A stretch of DNA of 64,000 nt, taken from assembly GCF_004336745.1 (NCBI RefSeq), contig NZ_SJXD01000022.1, positions 1-64,000 on the forward strand, in the 5' to 3' direction. Numbering within the stretch: the first letter of the stretch is position 1; the number at the start of each line of letters is the position of its first letter. Below, in pieces: positions 37,560 to 46,283 of the stretch. A model generated the notes under the pieces. That model had not been told where the DNA came from, made no database searches, and was given only the letters and a program-made list of their open reading frames with translations. This DNA is from Roseococcus sp. SYP-B2431 (GTDB taxonomy: Bacteria > Pseudomonadota > Alphaproteobacteria > Acetobacterales > Acetobacteraceae). The position numbers were made by a program, and so were the translations under genes.

Positions 37560-38527
37560 TTCTGGCGCTTCGGCTTGTAGGGGATGGGGTTGTCGAAGCC
37601 GAAGAAGCCCATGGTCGCCTCGAAATGCGGAGGCGGGGCGGCGCTGACCTCCAGCGTGCCCCCCTCGGGATGCGGCAGGCGCAGCGTGCGCGCATGCAGG
37701 TGCAGGCTGCCGGAGATGCCCTCCAGATGCGCGGCCTCGCCGCCATACTTGCCGTCGCCGAGAATGGGGCAGCGCAGCCCGTCGGCGCAATGGACGCGCA
37801 GCTGGTGGGTGCGGCCGGTCTGCGGCTTCATCTCCAGGAAGGCGGCCCGCCGCTTGGCGACGTCGAGCGTCGTGTAGTCGGTGACGGAGCGCAGGCCGGT
37901 CTCGCCGGGGGCGGCCGGAACGGTGCGCTCGCCGCGCGGGCCGTTCTCGCGCGCCAGCGGCATGGAGATGCGCCCGGCCCGGTGCTCGGGCTCGCCGACC
38001 ACGATGGCCCAATAGGTCTTTTCCATGTCGCGGCCCCGGAAGGCCCTGGCGAGATGCGCCGCGGCGGGCGCCGTGCGTGCCACGACCAGGATGCCGGAGG
38101 TGTCGCGGTCCAGCCGATGCACCAGGCGGGGCTTCTCGCCGTCATAGGCCAGGGCCTCGAGCATGCCGTCGACATGCTTGGTGATGCCGGGCCCGCCCTG
38201 CACGGCGAGGCCGGGCGGCTTGTCGATCACGATCACGCTGTCGTCGCGGTAGAGAACGCGCGACTGGATCTCGGCCGCGACGGCGTCGGGCAGCTTCTTC
38301 GGCTCGGCCTTGGGCGCCGGCTTGCTGGGCATGGGCGGGATGCGCAGCTCCTGCCCGGCGAGGAGACGCGTATTGGCCTCCGCCTTCTTGCCGTTCACGC
38401 GGATCTGGCCGGTGCGCAGCATCTTCTGGAGCGCGCCCTGGGTGAGCGCCGGATAGCGGCGCTTCAGCCAGCGATCGAGACGGGTGTCGTCCTCGGCGGG
38501 GGGGACGGTGAGCGAGATGACGGACAT
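37556..38527 (-). CDS. RluA-family 23S rRNA pseudouridine synthase, RluC-like
   Basis: A 323-residue enzyme. N-terminal S4 RNA-binding domain (RLDRWLKRRYPALTQGALQKML), then the synthase domain with catalytic Asp in HRLDRDTSG, VIDKPPGLAVQGG and MKPQTGRTHQLRVH. The S4 domain and length fit RluC or RluD; RluC is more likely from the SLTVPPAEDDTRLDRWLK N-terminus. First gene of the operon with asmA, atp12 and acyP. Confidence 0.93.
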   Translation of the reverse strand: MSVISLTVPPAEDDTRLDRWLKRRYPALTQGALQKMLRTGQIRVNGKKAEANTRLLAGQELRIPPMPSKPAPKAEPKKLPDAVAAEIQSRVLYRDDSVIVIDKPPGLAVQGGPGITKHVDGMLEALAYDGEKPRLVHRLDRDTSGILVVARTAPAAAHLARAFRGRDMEKTYWAIVVGEPEHRAGRISMPLARENGPRGERTVPAAPGETGLRSVTDYTTLDVAKRRAAFLEMKPQTGRTHQLRVHCADGLRCPILGDGKYGGEAAHLEGISGSLHLHARTLRLPHPEGGTLEVSAAPPPHFEATMGFFGFDNPIPYKPKRQK

Positions 38528-38570
38528 CCGGCGCGTCTTAGCAGATTTGCCAGGACCGCGCCCCCGCCCC

Positions 38571-39233
38571 TCATCGCAACCGCAACAACGGCATCAGGAT
38601 GGGGCCGAGCGCGCCGGCATCGCGCTGGGACGAGGCCTTGGTCGGGCAGTTCCCGGCCTTGGTCTTGATCGCCCAGCCGGCATTGCGCAGGGCATCGGCG
38701 AGCGAGGCGACCCGCTTGGGCGTCATGATCCCGGTGTTCACGTGCAGTCCGCGCTGGAGCAGCGGCAGCCGGCCGAGAACGCCTCCGGAGGTCAGCACGC
38801 GGTGCACCACATCGGCGCAGTTCTTGCGCAGGAAGTTGTAGTTGGCCTTCGGCTTGTCACGGATCTCCTTCCACCGCAGCCGCATCTTCTCCACGCTGAG
38901 GCCGTAGAGGTCGTAGACCACATGCGGCTCGCTGCGCTCGGCCGCGACGTCCTGATAGAGGCCGAGCTTCGGCTCCGCCCGGCCGAAGCTCCCGTCCTCG
39001 GGCCACCAGCTCACGTAATTCTGATTGTAGTGAACGCCCGAGGCGCCGAACGCCGTCTCCAGCGCGGACGGCATGACGTATTCCGGCGAACGCGGATCGA
39101 GTGAAATCTCGAAATTCTTACCGACCTCATAGTTACCGAGATAGAGGCTCGCATGGCCGATATGGGTGTCTCCATTCGGGTCTTCATTTGGGTACCAGAT
39201 GAAGAGACGCGCACTGACGGGTCCACTGGGCAT
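38571..39233 (-). CDS. Hypothetical papain-like (NlpC/P60-superfamily type) protein
   Basis: A 220-residue protein from ATG 39233 with GGAGG six bases upstream. It has no signal peptide. HIGHASLYLGNYEVG supplies a candidate catalytic His and NYNFLRKNCADVVHRVL a candidate catalytic Cys; the His-before-Cys order is that of circularly permuted papain-like amidases (LRAT/YiiX type). VSWWPEDGSFG between them recurs in bacterial proteins of this kind. Possible roles are peptidoglycan amidase, acyltransferase or toxin effector. The exact family is not recognised. Its neighbours are unrelated housekeeping genes. Confidence 0.6.
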   Translation of the reverse strand: MPSGPVSARLFIWYPNEDPNGDTHIGHASLYLGNYEVGKNFEISLDPRSPEYVMPSALETAFGASGVHYNQNYVSWWPEDGSFGRAEPKLGLYQDVAAERSEPHVVYDLYGLSVEKMRLRWKEIRDKPKANYNFLRKNCADVVHRVLTSGGVLGRLPLLQRGLHVNTGIMTPKRVASLADALRNAGWAIKTKAGNCPTKASSQRDAGALGPILMPLLRLR

Positions 39234-39375
39234 CGATAACCTCCATGGTGACGATACCACGACTGTAGGGTTCGATGTTCCGGCACCGGAAGCCAGAACT
39301 TCCGATGCCCTCGTTCGGCCGCGCCGATCGTAGCCCCGCGGGAGGTCTCGCCGCGCCTCAGGCGCCCTCCGCCGC

Positions 39376-40257
39376 TCAGTCCCGCTTGAAGCTCCACTTG
39401 TAGCCCGTTCCGGCCTTGGTCACCCGGCCGGCCGTGGGCGCGGGGAAGTGGATCGGCAGCAGCAGCGTGTCGGTGCCGGCCACCTCGTCGAAGACGGTCC
39501 TGCGGCTCTCGCCGGCCTGGGCCGGATCCCAGCAGAAGATGGTCGACATGGTCGGGTCGATGCATTGCAGCTGGTGGTGCATCATGTCGCCGGCCACGAT
39601 CGCGCGCTTGCCGCCGCTCCTGATGTCCACGCAGACATGGCCCGGCGAATGGCCTGGCGTGAGGATCAGCCCGATCGTGTCGTCGAGGGTGAAGCTCTCA
39701 TCGACCAGCAGCGCCTGACCGGCCTTCACGATGGGCTCGCAATTCATCTTCCACACGCCGCCCGCCCCGCCCGGCTTGTCGATACCCTCCTTCGCCAGCT
39801 TCTCCCATTCGGCGTACTCGCCCTTGTGGAAGACGTACTTGGCCTTGGGGAAGGTCGGCACCCATTCGCCGTTCACGAGCTTGGTGTTCCAGCCGCAATG
39901 GTCGATGTGCAGGTGGGTGCAGAAGACGTAGTCCACGTCTTCCACCGTGAGCCCCTCGGCCGCGAGGTTGTCGAGCCAGGGCTGCTTGGGGAAGTCCATG
40001 GGGGCCGGATAGCCCTTGTCCTCGCCCGTGCAAGTGTCGATCAGGATGACGTGCTTGGGCGTGCGTACCAGGAAGGTCTGGTAGGTAATGACCATCTTGC
40101 CGGAGGATTTCTCGAAGACCTCGGGCTCCAGCTGGGCGACATCGGCGGCCTTGGCGGCACTGTCATAGTTCAGGAAGAAATCCTCCGGGCGGCGCCAGGG
40201 CCCGTCGCGCTCGATGATGCTGGTGATGGCGACATCGCCGATCTGCAGACGCTTCAT
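39376..40257 (-). CDS. MBL-fold metallo-hydrolase
   Basis: A 293-residue metallo-beta-lactamase-fold protein with THLHIDHCGWNT (HxHxDH), GHSPGHVCVDI (His3), GDMMHHQLQ (bridging Asp) and LLLPIHFPAP (His5), so both metal sites are complete. This subgroup includes lactonases and other hydrolases; the substrate is not deducible. No signal peptide. It lies 15 bp downstream of ksgA's stop on the same strand and could be cotranscribed. Confidence 0.88.
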   Translation of the reverse strand: MKRLQIGDVAITSIIERDGPWRRPEDFFLNYDSAAKAADVAQLEPEVFEKSSGKMVITYQTFLVRTPKHVILIDTCTGEDKGYPAPMDFPKQPWLDNLAAEGLTVEDVDYVFCTHLHIDHCGWNTKLVNGEWVPTFPKAKYVFHKGEYAEWEKLAKEGIDKPGGAGGVWKMNCEPIVKAGQALLVDESFTLDDTIGLILTPGHSPGHVCVDIRSGGKRAIVAGDMMHHQLQCIDPTMSTIFCWDPAQAGESRRTVFDEVAGTDTLLLPIHFPAPTAGRVTKAGTGYKWSFKRD

Positions 40258-40272
40258 GGAATTTTCGCTCCC

Positions 40273-41133
40273 TTATTCGGGAGCATCCTGGATCGGCCCG
40301 CCGCCATCGTCCAGACGAGCGCGGACGGCTTTCGCGAGGCTGTCGAACTCAGCGACGGTCAGTTCCTCCGCCCGCCGCTCGCCGGCGATGCCGCAGGAGG
40401 CGAGCAGCGCATCCGCGGATCCCAGCGACTTCAGCGAGCCCCGCAGCATCTTCCGCCGCTGGCCGAAGGCCGCGGCTGTCACGCGCTCCATGGCGCGGAA
40501 CAGCGCGGGCTCCGGCTGCTCGGCATGCGGCGTGACGACCACCACCGCGGAATGCACCTTCGGCGGCGGGCGGAAGGCCCCGGGCGGCAGCCGCAACCCG
40601 ATGGCGCAATGCGCCACCCATTGCGCCAGCACGGCGAGGCGGCCGTAATGGTCCGTGCGCGGCGGCGCCACGATGCGTAGCGCCACCTCCTCCTGGAACA
40701 TGAGCGTCATCCGCTCCCAGGCTCCGGCCTGCCGCAACCAGCCGATCAGCAGCGGCGTGCCGACATTGTAGGGCAGGTTCGCCACCACCTGCCGTGGCGG
40801 GGGCAGCGCCGTGCCATCGAACTTCATCGCGTCCTGCTGCAGTACGGTCAGCCGCCCGGGAAAGGCGGCCCCCACCTCGGCCAGCGCCGCCAGGGCGCGC
40901 GCATCCAGCTCGACCGCGGTGAGATGCGCGAGCGGTGTCGCCAGCAGCGCCCGAGTCAGGCCGCCCGGCCCCGGCCCGACCTCCAGCACCTGGCGGCCGG
41001 TCAGGTCGCCCGGCAGGCGCGCGATGCGCGCGCAGACGGTTTCGTCCAGGAGAAAGTGCTGGCCGAGTGCCTTGCGCGCATCCAGCCCGTAGCGGCCGAC
41101 GACCTCGCCCAATGGAGTCAGCTCAGAGCTCAT
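40273..41133 (-). CDS. rsmA: 16S rRNA (adenine(1518)-N(6)/adenine(1519)-N(6))-dimethyltransferase
   Basis: KsgA/RsmA dimethylates two adjacent adenines near the 16S rRNA 3' end. The 286-residue protein has KALGQHFLLDETV, the SAM-binding VLEVGPGPGGLTRALL, the catalytic NLPYNVGTPLL motif (NLPY) and RPPPKVHSAVV. It follows surA in the usual alphaproteobacterial cluster, but pdxA, commonly found between them, is missing; the 154-bp gap contains no ORF. Confidence 0.96.
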   Translation of the reverse strand: MSSELTPLGEVVGRYGLDARKALGQHFLLDETVCARIARLPGDLTGRQVLEVGPGPGGLTRALLATPLAHLTAVELDARALAALAEVGAAFPGRLTVLQQDAMKFDGTALPPPRQVVANLPYNVGTPLLIGWLRQAGAWERMTLMFQEEVALRIVAPPRTDHYGRLAVLAQWVAHCAIGLRLPPGAFRPPPKVHSAVVVVTPHAEQPEPALFRAMERVTAAAFGQRRKMLRGSLKSLGSADALLASCGIAGERRAEELTVAEFDSLAKAVRARLDDGGGPIQDAPE

Positions 41134-41287
41134 CCGGGACGCCTGTCGGCTGAGGGCCCGGCCGGGATTCTTCGTGCCGGGCGGAAGGAAAGGCCGGCAC
41201 GATGCAGGGACATCGGGTCAAGCTTCCGGCGCACCCGGCGCGGAAAAGACCGCCGGGGCCGACCCGGCAGGCGTCCCGGATGGGCTC

Positions 41288-42613
41288 TCAGGCACGCGTC
41301 TCGATCACGGCCCGCCGGCGCAGCTCGCGCTGGAGCTGGCGCGCCAGGACCTCCACGCGGTCGCGCAGGATCTGCTGGCGGGCCGCGTCGGCGGAGAACT
41401 CCTCCTGCTGCGCCTGCTCGCGCGAGCAGACCATGAGGATCAGGATGCCGTCCGGCGAGATCACCGGCTGGCTGGCCCGGCCGACGGGGAGCGTCGCCAG
41501 CATCTGCCGGAGCGGGGGCGGGTTCAGGGCCTCGAGCCGGATCGGGCCCGGATCGGCAGGGCGGTCGCTGCCGCGCGGCTGGGCGTCCATCTGCTCGCAG
41601 CCGCGCAGGCTCGCCGACAGCCGCTGCGCCCGCTCCAGGACGGCGCGGTGCGCATCCGTCGGCGCCTGCGGGTCGAGCCGGCCGGAGAAGGGCAGGAAGA
41701 GCTGGCGGAGGGAGAGCATGGTGGAGTTCTGGATCCGCCCGCCCTCGCGCTTGCCGCGCAGGGTGACGATCTGGAAGCCGCCCGCCACCCGGATGGCGTT
41801 GCTGATCGCGCCCGAGGGCATGCGGTCGACGATCGACGCCACTTCGGGGTCGAGCTGGGCCGAGGTCACCCAGCCCAGGTCGCCGCCCTGCACCGCCGTC
41901 TGCGACTGGCTGAACTGCGTCGCCACGGCGGGGAAGGGCGAGCCGCGGCGGAGCTGGCCGACCACCTCCTCCACGAAGCGGTTGACCTCGCTTTCGGTGG
42001 AGGGATCGTCCACCGGGATGAAGATCTCGCCGACGAGGTATTCGGTCTGGCCCTGCCGCGCGCGGTGGTTGGCGATGGCGCCCTGGATGTCCTGCTCGCT
42101 GATCTCGGCCAGCGGGCCCAGCATCTGCCGGAGCAGCCGGCCCCAGCCGATCTGGGCACGGATCTGGTCGAAGAGCACGCGCGTCTGGATGCCGGTCGAG
42201 CGCAGCTGCGCCCGCAGCATGCCCTGCGGCATGTTGTTGCGCCGCTCGATGTCGCCGATGGCCTCGGCGATGTCGTTGTCGCTCACGGCGATGCGGCGGC
42301 GCTGCACCTCCTGGATGCGCAGCTTCTCGTCGATAGCCAGGCGCAGGACCTGCGGCCGCAGCCGGTCCAGGACCTCGGGAGAGATCGAGACGCCGGTGTT
42401 CATCGCGAAGAGCCGGGCGCGGGAGTTCACCTCGGCCTGGGTGACCACGTCGCCGTTCACCACCGCGAGGATGCGGTTGCCCTGTGCCGTTGCCGACGGC
42501 GCGGGTGCCGCCGCCGGGGCGCGCTGCGCCGCCGCGGAAAAGGCTCCGAGACACAGGATCGGGACCAGCAGGACGGCGAGGAACGGGGTGCGGGGCATGA
42601 TTCGATGTCTCAT
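41288..42613 (-). CDS. surA: SurA-type periplasmic peptidyl-prolyl isomerase/chaperone
   Basis: Periplasmic chaperone that escorts outer-membrane proteins to the BAM complex. Up to 441 residues: signal peptide (FLAVLLVPILCLGAFSAAAQ), SurA N-terminal domain (RILAVVNGDVVTQAEVNSRARLF) and parvulin-like domain (EYLVGEIFIPVDDP ... GGDLGWVTSAQLDPEV). The second parvulin region is degenerate. Start ATG 42613 or ATG 42598; the latter gives a more compact signal peptide. It lies 67 bp after lptD. Confidence 0.93.
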   Translation of the reverse strand: MRHRIMPRTPFLAVLLVPILCLGAFSAAAQRAPAAAPAPSATAQGNRILAVVNGDVVTQAEVNSRARLFAMNTGVSISPEVLDRLRPQVLRLAIDEKLRIQEVQRRRIAVSDNDIAEAIGDIERRNNMPQGMLRAQLRSTGIQTRVLFDQIRAQIGWGRLLRQMLGPLAEISEQDIQGAIANHRARQGQTEYLVGEIFIPVDDPSTESEVNRFVEEVVGQLRRGSPFPAVATQFSQSQTAVQGGDLGWVTSAQLDPEVASIVDRMPSGAISNAIRVAGGFQIVTLRGKREGGRIQNSTMLSLRQLFLPFSGRLDPQAPTDAHRAVLERAQRLSASLRGCEQMDAQPRGSDRPADPGPIRLEALNPPPLRQMLATLPVGRASQPVISPDGILILMVCSREQAQQEEFSADAARQQILRDRVEVLARQLQRELRRRAVIETRA

Positions 42614-42680
42614 AATGCAGATTGCCCGGGGAGCAACCGGAAGGTTCGGTCAATCTGCATGTGCAACGCTGTCCCGCCCC

Positions 42681-45155
42681 TTAAATGGCACGGAAGAAAT
42701 AGTCGCCGACGGTCTTGAAGCCGACGCGGACCAGGAAAACCGTGTTGCCGACGAAGTCCTGCCGCGTCGTGATGTCCTGGGCGTAGCGCCGCACCAGTCG
42801 TCCCTCCACGATGAAGCATTCGTCCTCGTAGCCGACCAGGCCCTGCACCAGCACGGGTCTGTCCAGCTTCAGGTCGTAGCGGATCGTGGCATTGGCCCGC
42901 CAGATCGCGCCGCCGGCCGTGCGGTATTCCGCCCCGCCGCCCACGGAGACCTCGTTGCGGCCCTGGTCGTTGCTCAAGATGAAGGGCTGCGGGCGCTGGT
43001 ACATGTAGCCCGAGCTGAGATAGATGCCCTGGAGGGGACCGATCCGGCCCAGTTGAAGGCTGGCCACCGCCTCGCTCGCGCGGTGCGCCCCGGTCTCGCC
43101 GTCCAGCCGGGCGCGGCCCAGGATCTCGAGCCAAGAAACCGGCGAGAAGGTCGCCCGGCCGACCCAGTCCGAGGCCCGCTCGTCCAGCCCCTGGCCGGCC
43201 GGCAGGTTGTTGGTGCCGGCGATGCGGTAGGAGCGCCCGACGAGACCCTCCACGCGGCCCCCGTTCACGAAGTTCCAGCTGGCCCGCAGCGCGCCGTCGA
43301 TGCGCGTGCCGCCCTCGAGCCGGTCGCGGCCGGAGAAGCGGTTCAGATTGAAGAGGTTGGCGTCGGTGAACTCGAAGTCGAGGCTGTCCTCGTTCGGGAA
43401 GCGCAGCTGGCGGCCCATGTTCGGCCCCGTGACGAGCTGGACGCGAGGCTCGATCAGCTGCGTGCCCCATTTTCCGGCGGAGCGCATGAAGGGCATGCGC
43501 CAGTCCATCGCCGCGCGGAAGTTGGCATTGACATGCGTGCCGTTGGCGGCCGGCAGGTTGGTGGGCGCGATGTCCTGGCCGCCGGCATAATAGCCGAGGA
43601 CGTCGGCCTGGCCGCGCGCGGTCCAGACGCCGCCGAAGCCGTCATGCATCGGCCGCTCCCAGGTGGTGCGGGTGGCGAGGCGCTGGCTGAAGGTGCCGAT
43701 CTCGCGGGTCAGGCCCAGGAGGCCGATATCCGTGGTGAGCCAGCCGCCGGCGAACTGCTTGCGGGGCGCGTATTCGAAGATCGCGTTGGGCCCGACGATC
43801 GGAATTCGTGTCGTGTCGTCCGTGCTGCGCAGGCCCTGGTAGAGGCGGCTGTCGATGCGGGCATAGGCCTCGGTGCCCCAGAAGCCTTCGGCATAGACCT
43901 GGCTCGTGAGCACGCGGCGGTATTCGAAGCGGAAGGTCCGCAGGTAGGAATCGCTGGAGGCCCGGTTCAGGTCGAAGCCCACCCGCCAGTTCTCGTCGAT
44001 GTTGAAGCGCCCGCGCGCGAAGATGTGGCCGGAGATCCGCTCCGCCAGCTGCTCGTTGGCGCCGGCGCCAAGGCGGATGGCGGCCTCGTTGTCGAAATAG
44101 CCGATCGAGCCCTGGATCTGCAGCTCGCCGCTGTTGAAGCGGTGGCGATATTCCAAAGCGAGGTTGGGCAGCACCTTCTCCGACAGGGTCGGGGTGATCA
44201 GCAGGTCGGACTGGCCGTTGATCGCCCAGAAATACGGCGTCTGGGCGAAGGCGCCCAGGAAGCGCGTGTAGCCCATGGTCGGGAAGAGGAAGCCCGAGGC
44301 ACGCGGCGTCTGCGGGTCGGGATGCGAGAAGAAGGGCGTGTAGAGCACCGGCACGCCGCCGATGCGGATCGTGGCGTCCCGGTAGGAGATGCGCTGCGTG
44401 TTGCGGTCCTGCGTCGCGACGCGCGCGCTCATCTGCCAGAGCGGCGCGCGGGTGGGATCCTCGGCGCAGAGGTTGCAGGAAGAATAGACCACGCGGGCGA
44501 TGTCGTTGATCGTGCCGTCGGTGCGGCGCAGCCCGTTGCCGGCCATGCGCGCGTTCTGCGCGAGGCGGGCGCGCACCTCGGTCAGTACGCCGTCCCGGAA
44601 GCCTTCGCCGAGCTCCGCCTCGTCGGCGTAGTAGACCTGTCCGTCGGCCTCGATGATCTGGACATTGCCCCGCACCACGGCGATGCGGGTGTTGCGGTCG
44701 TAGGTGAAGCTGTCGGCGCGGAGGAAGCGGCCGCCCTGCCACGCCTCGACATGGCCGCGCGCGATCACCCGCTCCCGGTCGCGATCGTATTCCACCTCGT
44801 CCGCGGTGAAGGTGACGGGACCATCCGTGTCGCGCCCGGTCTCAGGGGCGTCGGCATCGGGGGGGGTGGCGGGCGTCAGCAGGGTGGACAGGCCCGGGGC
44901 CCCGGTCGGCGCCGGAGCGAGGCTCCGCAGCGTGTCGCCCATCTGCTGCGGTTCGGAGTAGAAGGAGGTCGAGCCCTGCTGCGCGTCCGAGCCCACCGGC
45001 ATGGCAAGCGCGAGCAGCAGGGCCGCCACGAATCCGGCATCCCGCCAGGTCCGGCGGGTCAGGCGTAGGCCGAGCCGCATGGCTTGGCGGCGACGGAGTC
45101 TCCGGCGCGCGAAGCGGGGCAGGCCGGAGGGGCGGGCGGGCGGCGGACGCAGCAT
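42681..45155 (-). CDS. lptD: LPS-assembly protein LptD
   Basis: Outer-membrane translocon that inserts LPS. The 824-residue protein has a signal peptide after an Arg-rich N-region, an OstA/LptA-like N-terminal domain (PVTFTADEVEYDRDRERVIARGHVEAWQ), the Cys pair in SSCNLCAEDPTRAP, and a large barrel (PYFWAINGQSDLLITPTLSEK...). ATG 45155 has GGAGG 11 bases upstream, inside the end of lptG; ATG 45080 is an alternative giving a shorter signal sequence. Part of the lptF-lptG-lptD-surA-rsmA series. Confidence 0.95.
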   Translation of the reverse strand: MLRPPPARPSGLPRFARRRLRRRQAMRLGLRLTRRTWRDAGFVAALLLALAMPVGSDAQQGSTSFYSEPQQMGDTLRSLAPAPTGAPGLSTLLTPATPPDADAPETGRDTDGPVTFTADEVEYDRDRERVIARGHVEAWQGGRFLRADSFTYDRNTRIAVVRGNVQIIEADGQVYYADEAELGEGFRDGVLTEVRARLAQNARMAGNGLRRTDGTINDIARVVYSSCNLCAEDPTRAPLWQMSARVATQDRNTQRISYRDATIRIGGVPVLYTPFFSHPDPQTPRASGFLFPTMGYTRFLGAFAQTPYFWAINGQSDLLITPTLSEKVLPNLALEYRHRFNSGELQIQGSIGYFDNEAAIRLGAGANEQLAERISGHIFARGRFNIDENWRVGFDLNRASSDSYLRTFRFEYRRVLTSQVYAEGFWGTEAYARIDSRLYQGLRSTDDTTRIPIVGPNAIFEYAPRKQFAGGWLTTDIGLLGLTREIGTFSQRLATRTTWERPMHDGFGGVWTARGQADVLGYYAGGQDIAPTNLPAANGTHVNANFRAAMDWRMPFMRSAGKWGTQLIEPRVQLVTGPNMGRQLRFPNEDSLDFEFTDANLFNLNRFSGRDRLEGGTRIDGALRASWNFVNGGRVEGLVGRSYRIAGTNNLPAGQGLDERASDWVGRATFSPVSWLEILGRARLDGETGAHRASEAVASLQLGRIGPLQGIYLSSGYMYQRPQPFILSNDQGRNEVSVGGGAEYRTAGGAIWRANATIRYDLKLDRPVLVQGLVGYEDECFIVEGRLVRRYAQDITTRQDFVGNTVFLVRVGFKTVGDYFFRAI

Positions 45156-45158
45156 CGG

Positions 45159-46283
45159 CTACCCATCCTCCAGATGGAGCAGCAGCGCCAGGGCCAGGAG
45201 CAGCCCCGCGGCCGTCGGCACCCAGGCTGCGAGCCAGACCGGCAGCGTTCCCGCCTCGCCGAACTCGCCGGTGATGCGGTCCAGCATGAAAAGTCCGAAG
45301 CCGGCCGCGACGCCGGCCGCGATGCTCTGGGCCACGCCGCCGCGCCGGGTGTTGCGCATGGAGAAGCCCGCCGCCAGCAGGGCCATGGTCATGGCCAGCG
45401 CCGGCGTGCTCAGCATGGACTGGAACTGCAGCCGGTGCCGGAGCGCCGAGAAGCCCGCATGCTCCAGCACGGCGATGAAGCCGGGCAGCGCCCAGAAGGA
45501 GAGGGTGTCGGGCGAGGCGAAGCTGTCCTCGATGCGGTCGGGCGTGAGGTCGGTCGGCAGGTCGATGATCGCGGCCGGGCGTGGCACGCGGTCCGGCCCG
45601 AAGGACACGGCCTCCTCCAGGATCCAGCGGCCGGGCGCCAGCCGCGCCCGCGGGGCCTCGATCCGGCCGAGGCTCAGGTCGCCCGCAGAGAGCCGCCACA
45701 CGGTCACCTCGGCCAGGACGAATTCGGCCGCGCGGTCGGTGCCGAGCAGCCGCGCGGGCCGGCCGGACAGGATGGCGACGCCGTTCGGCTCCAGCCCGCG
45801 ATCCGCCTGGCGCAGCCAGAGCCGGCCGCCGGCCAGCGCCGTCACGCCGCCGCCGGCGCGCAGGAAGGAGGCGTCCAGCCGCTCCGCCCTTGCGAGCATG
45901 GCCGAGGAGATGGGCGAGATCGCCATGATGGCGGTCGCCCCGAAGAGCATGGCCACGACGACCGGGCCGGAGAGGAAGCCCCAGGCTGAGATGCCGGCGG
46001 CGCGCGCCACGATCAGCTCCGAGGATCGCGTCAGCCGCCAGAAGGCGACGATGCCGCCGAGCAGGATCGCGAAGGGCAGGATCTGCATGCCCACGAAGGG
46101 CATGCGCAGCCCGGCGATGGAGGCCACGAGGCCGAAGGTGGCATCAGGCCGCGTGGCGGCGCGGCGCAGCAGCTCGATGAAATCGAACATCGAGACCAGC
46201 AGGGTCAGCGCCAGCAGCATGGCCGCCGTCGCGGTGAGGAAGCGCCGGCCGATATAGAAGGTGAGGGTGCGCGCGACGATCAT
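45159..46283 (-). CDS. lptG: LPS export ABC transporter permease LptG
   Basis: Inner-membrane permease of the Lpt machine. The 374-residue protein has the YjgP/YjgQ layout: three N-terminal TM helices (TLTFYIGRRFLTATAAML), a periplasmic beta domain and three C-terminal TM helices (TPALAMTMALLAAGFSMR). ATG 46283 overlaps the lptF stop (ATGA). Reading frames upstream of 46283 are shadows of lptF. Confidence 0.94.
   Translation of the reverse strand: MIVARTLTFYIGRRFLTATAAMLLALTLLVSMFDFIELLRRAATRPDATFGLVASIAGLRMPFVGMQILPFAILLGGIVAFWRLTRSSELIVARAAGISAWGFLSGPVVVAMLFGATAIMAISPISSAMLARAERLDASFLRAGGGVTALAGGRLWLRQADRGLEPNGVAILSGRPARLLGTDRAAEFVLAEVTVWRLSAGDLSLGRIEAPRARLAPGRWILEEAVSFGPDRVPRPAAIIDLPTDLTPDRIEDSFASPDTLSFWALPGFIAVLEHAGFSALRHRLQFQSMLSTPALAMTMALLAAGFSMRNTRRGGVAQSIAAGVAAGFGLFMLDRITGEFGEAGTLPVWLAAWVPTAAGLLLALALLLHLEDG

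Noticed and set aside
34434-37580. A 1048-codon plus-strand frame opposite asmA and atp12
   Set aside because: Arg/Gln/Gly-rich shadow; the minus strand carries coherent AsmA and ATP12 proteins.
41202-45068. A 1288-codon plus-strand frame opposite surA and lptD
   Set aside because: No domain or start signal; lptD and surA are clear on the other strand.
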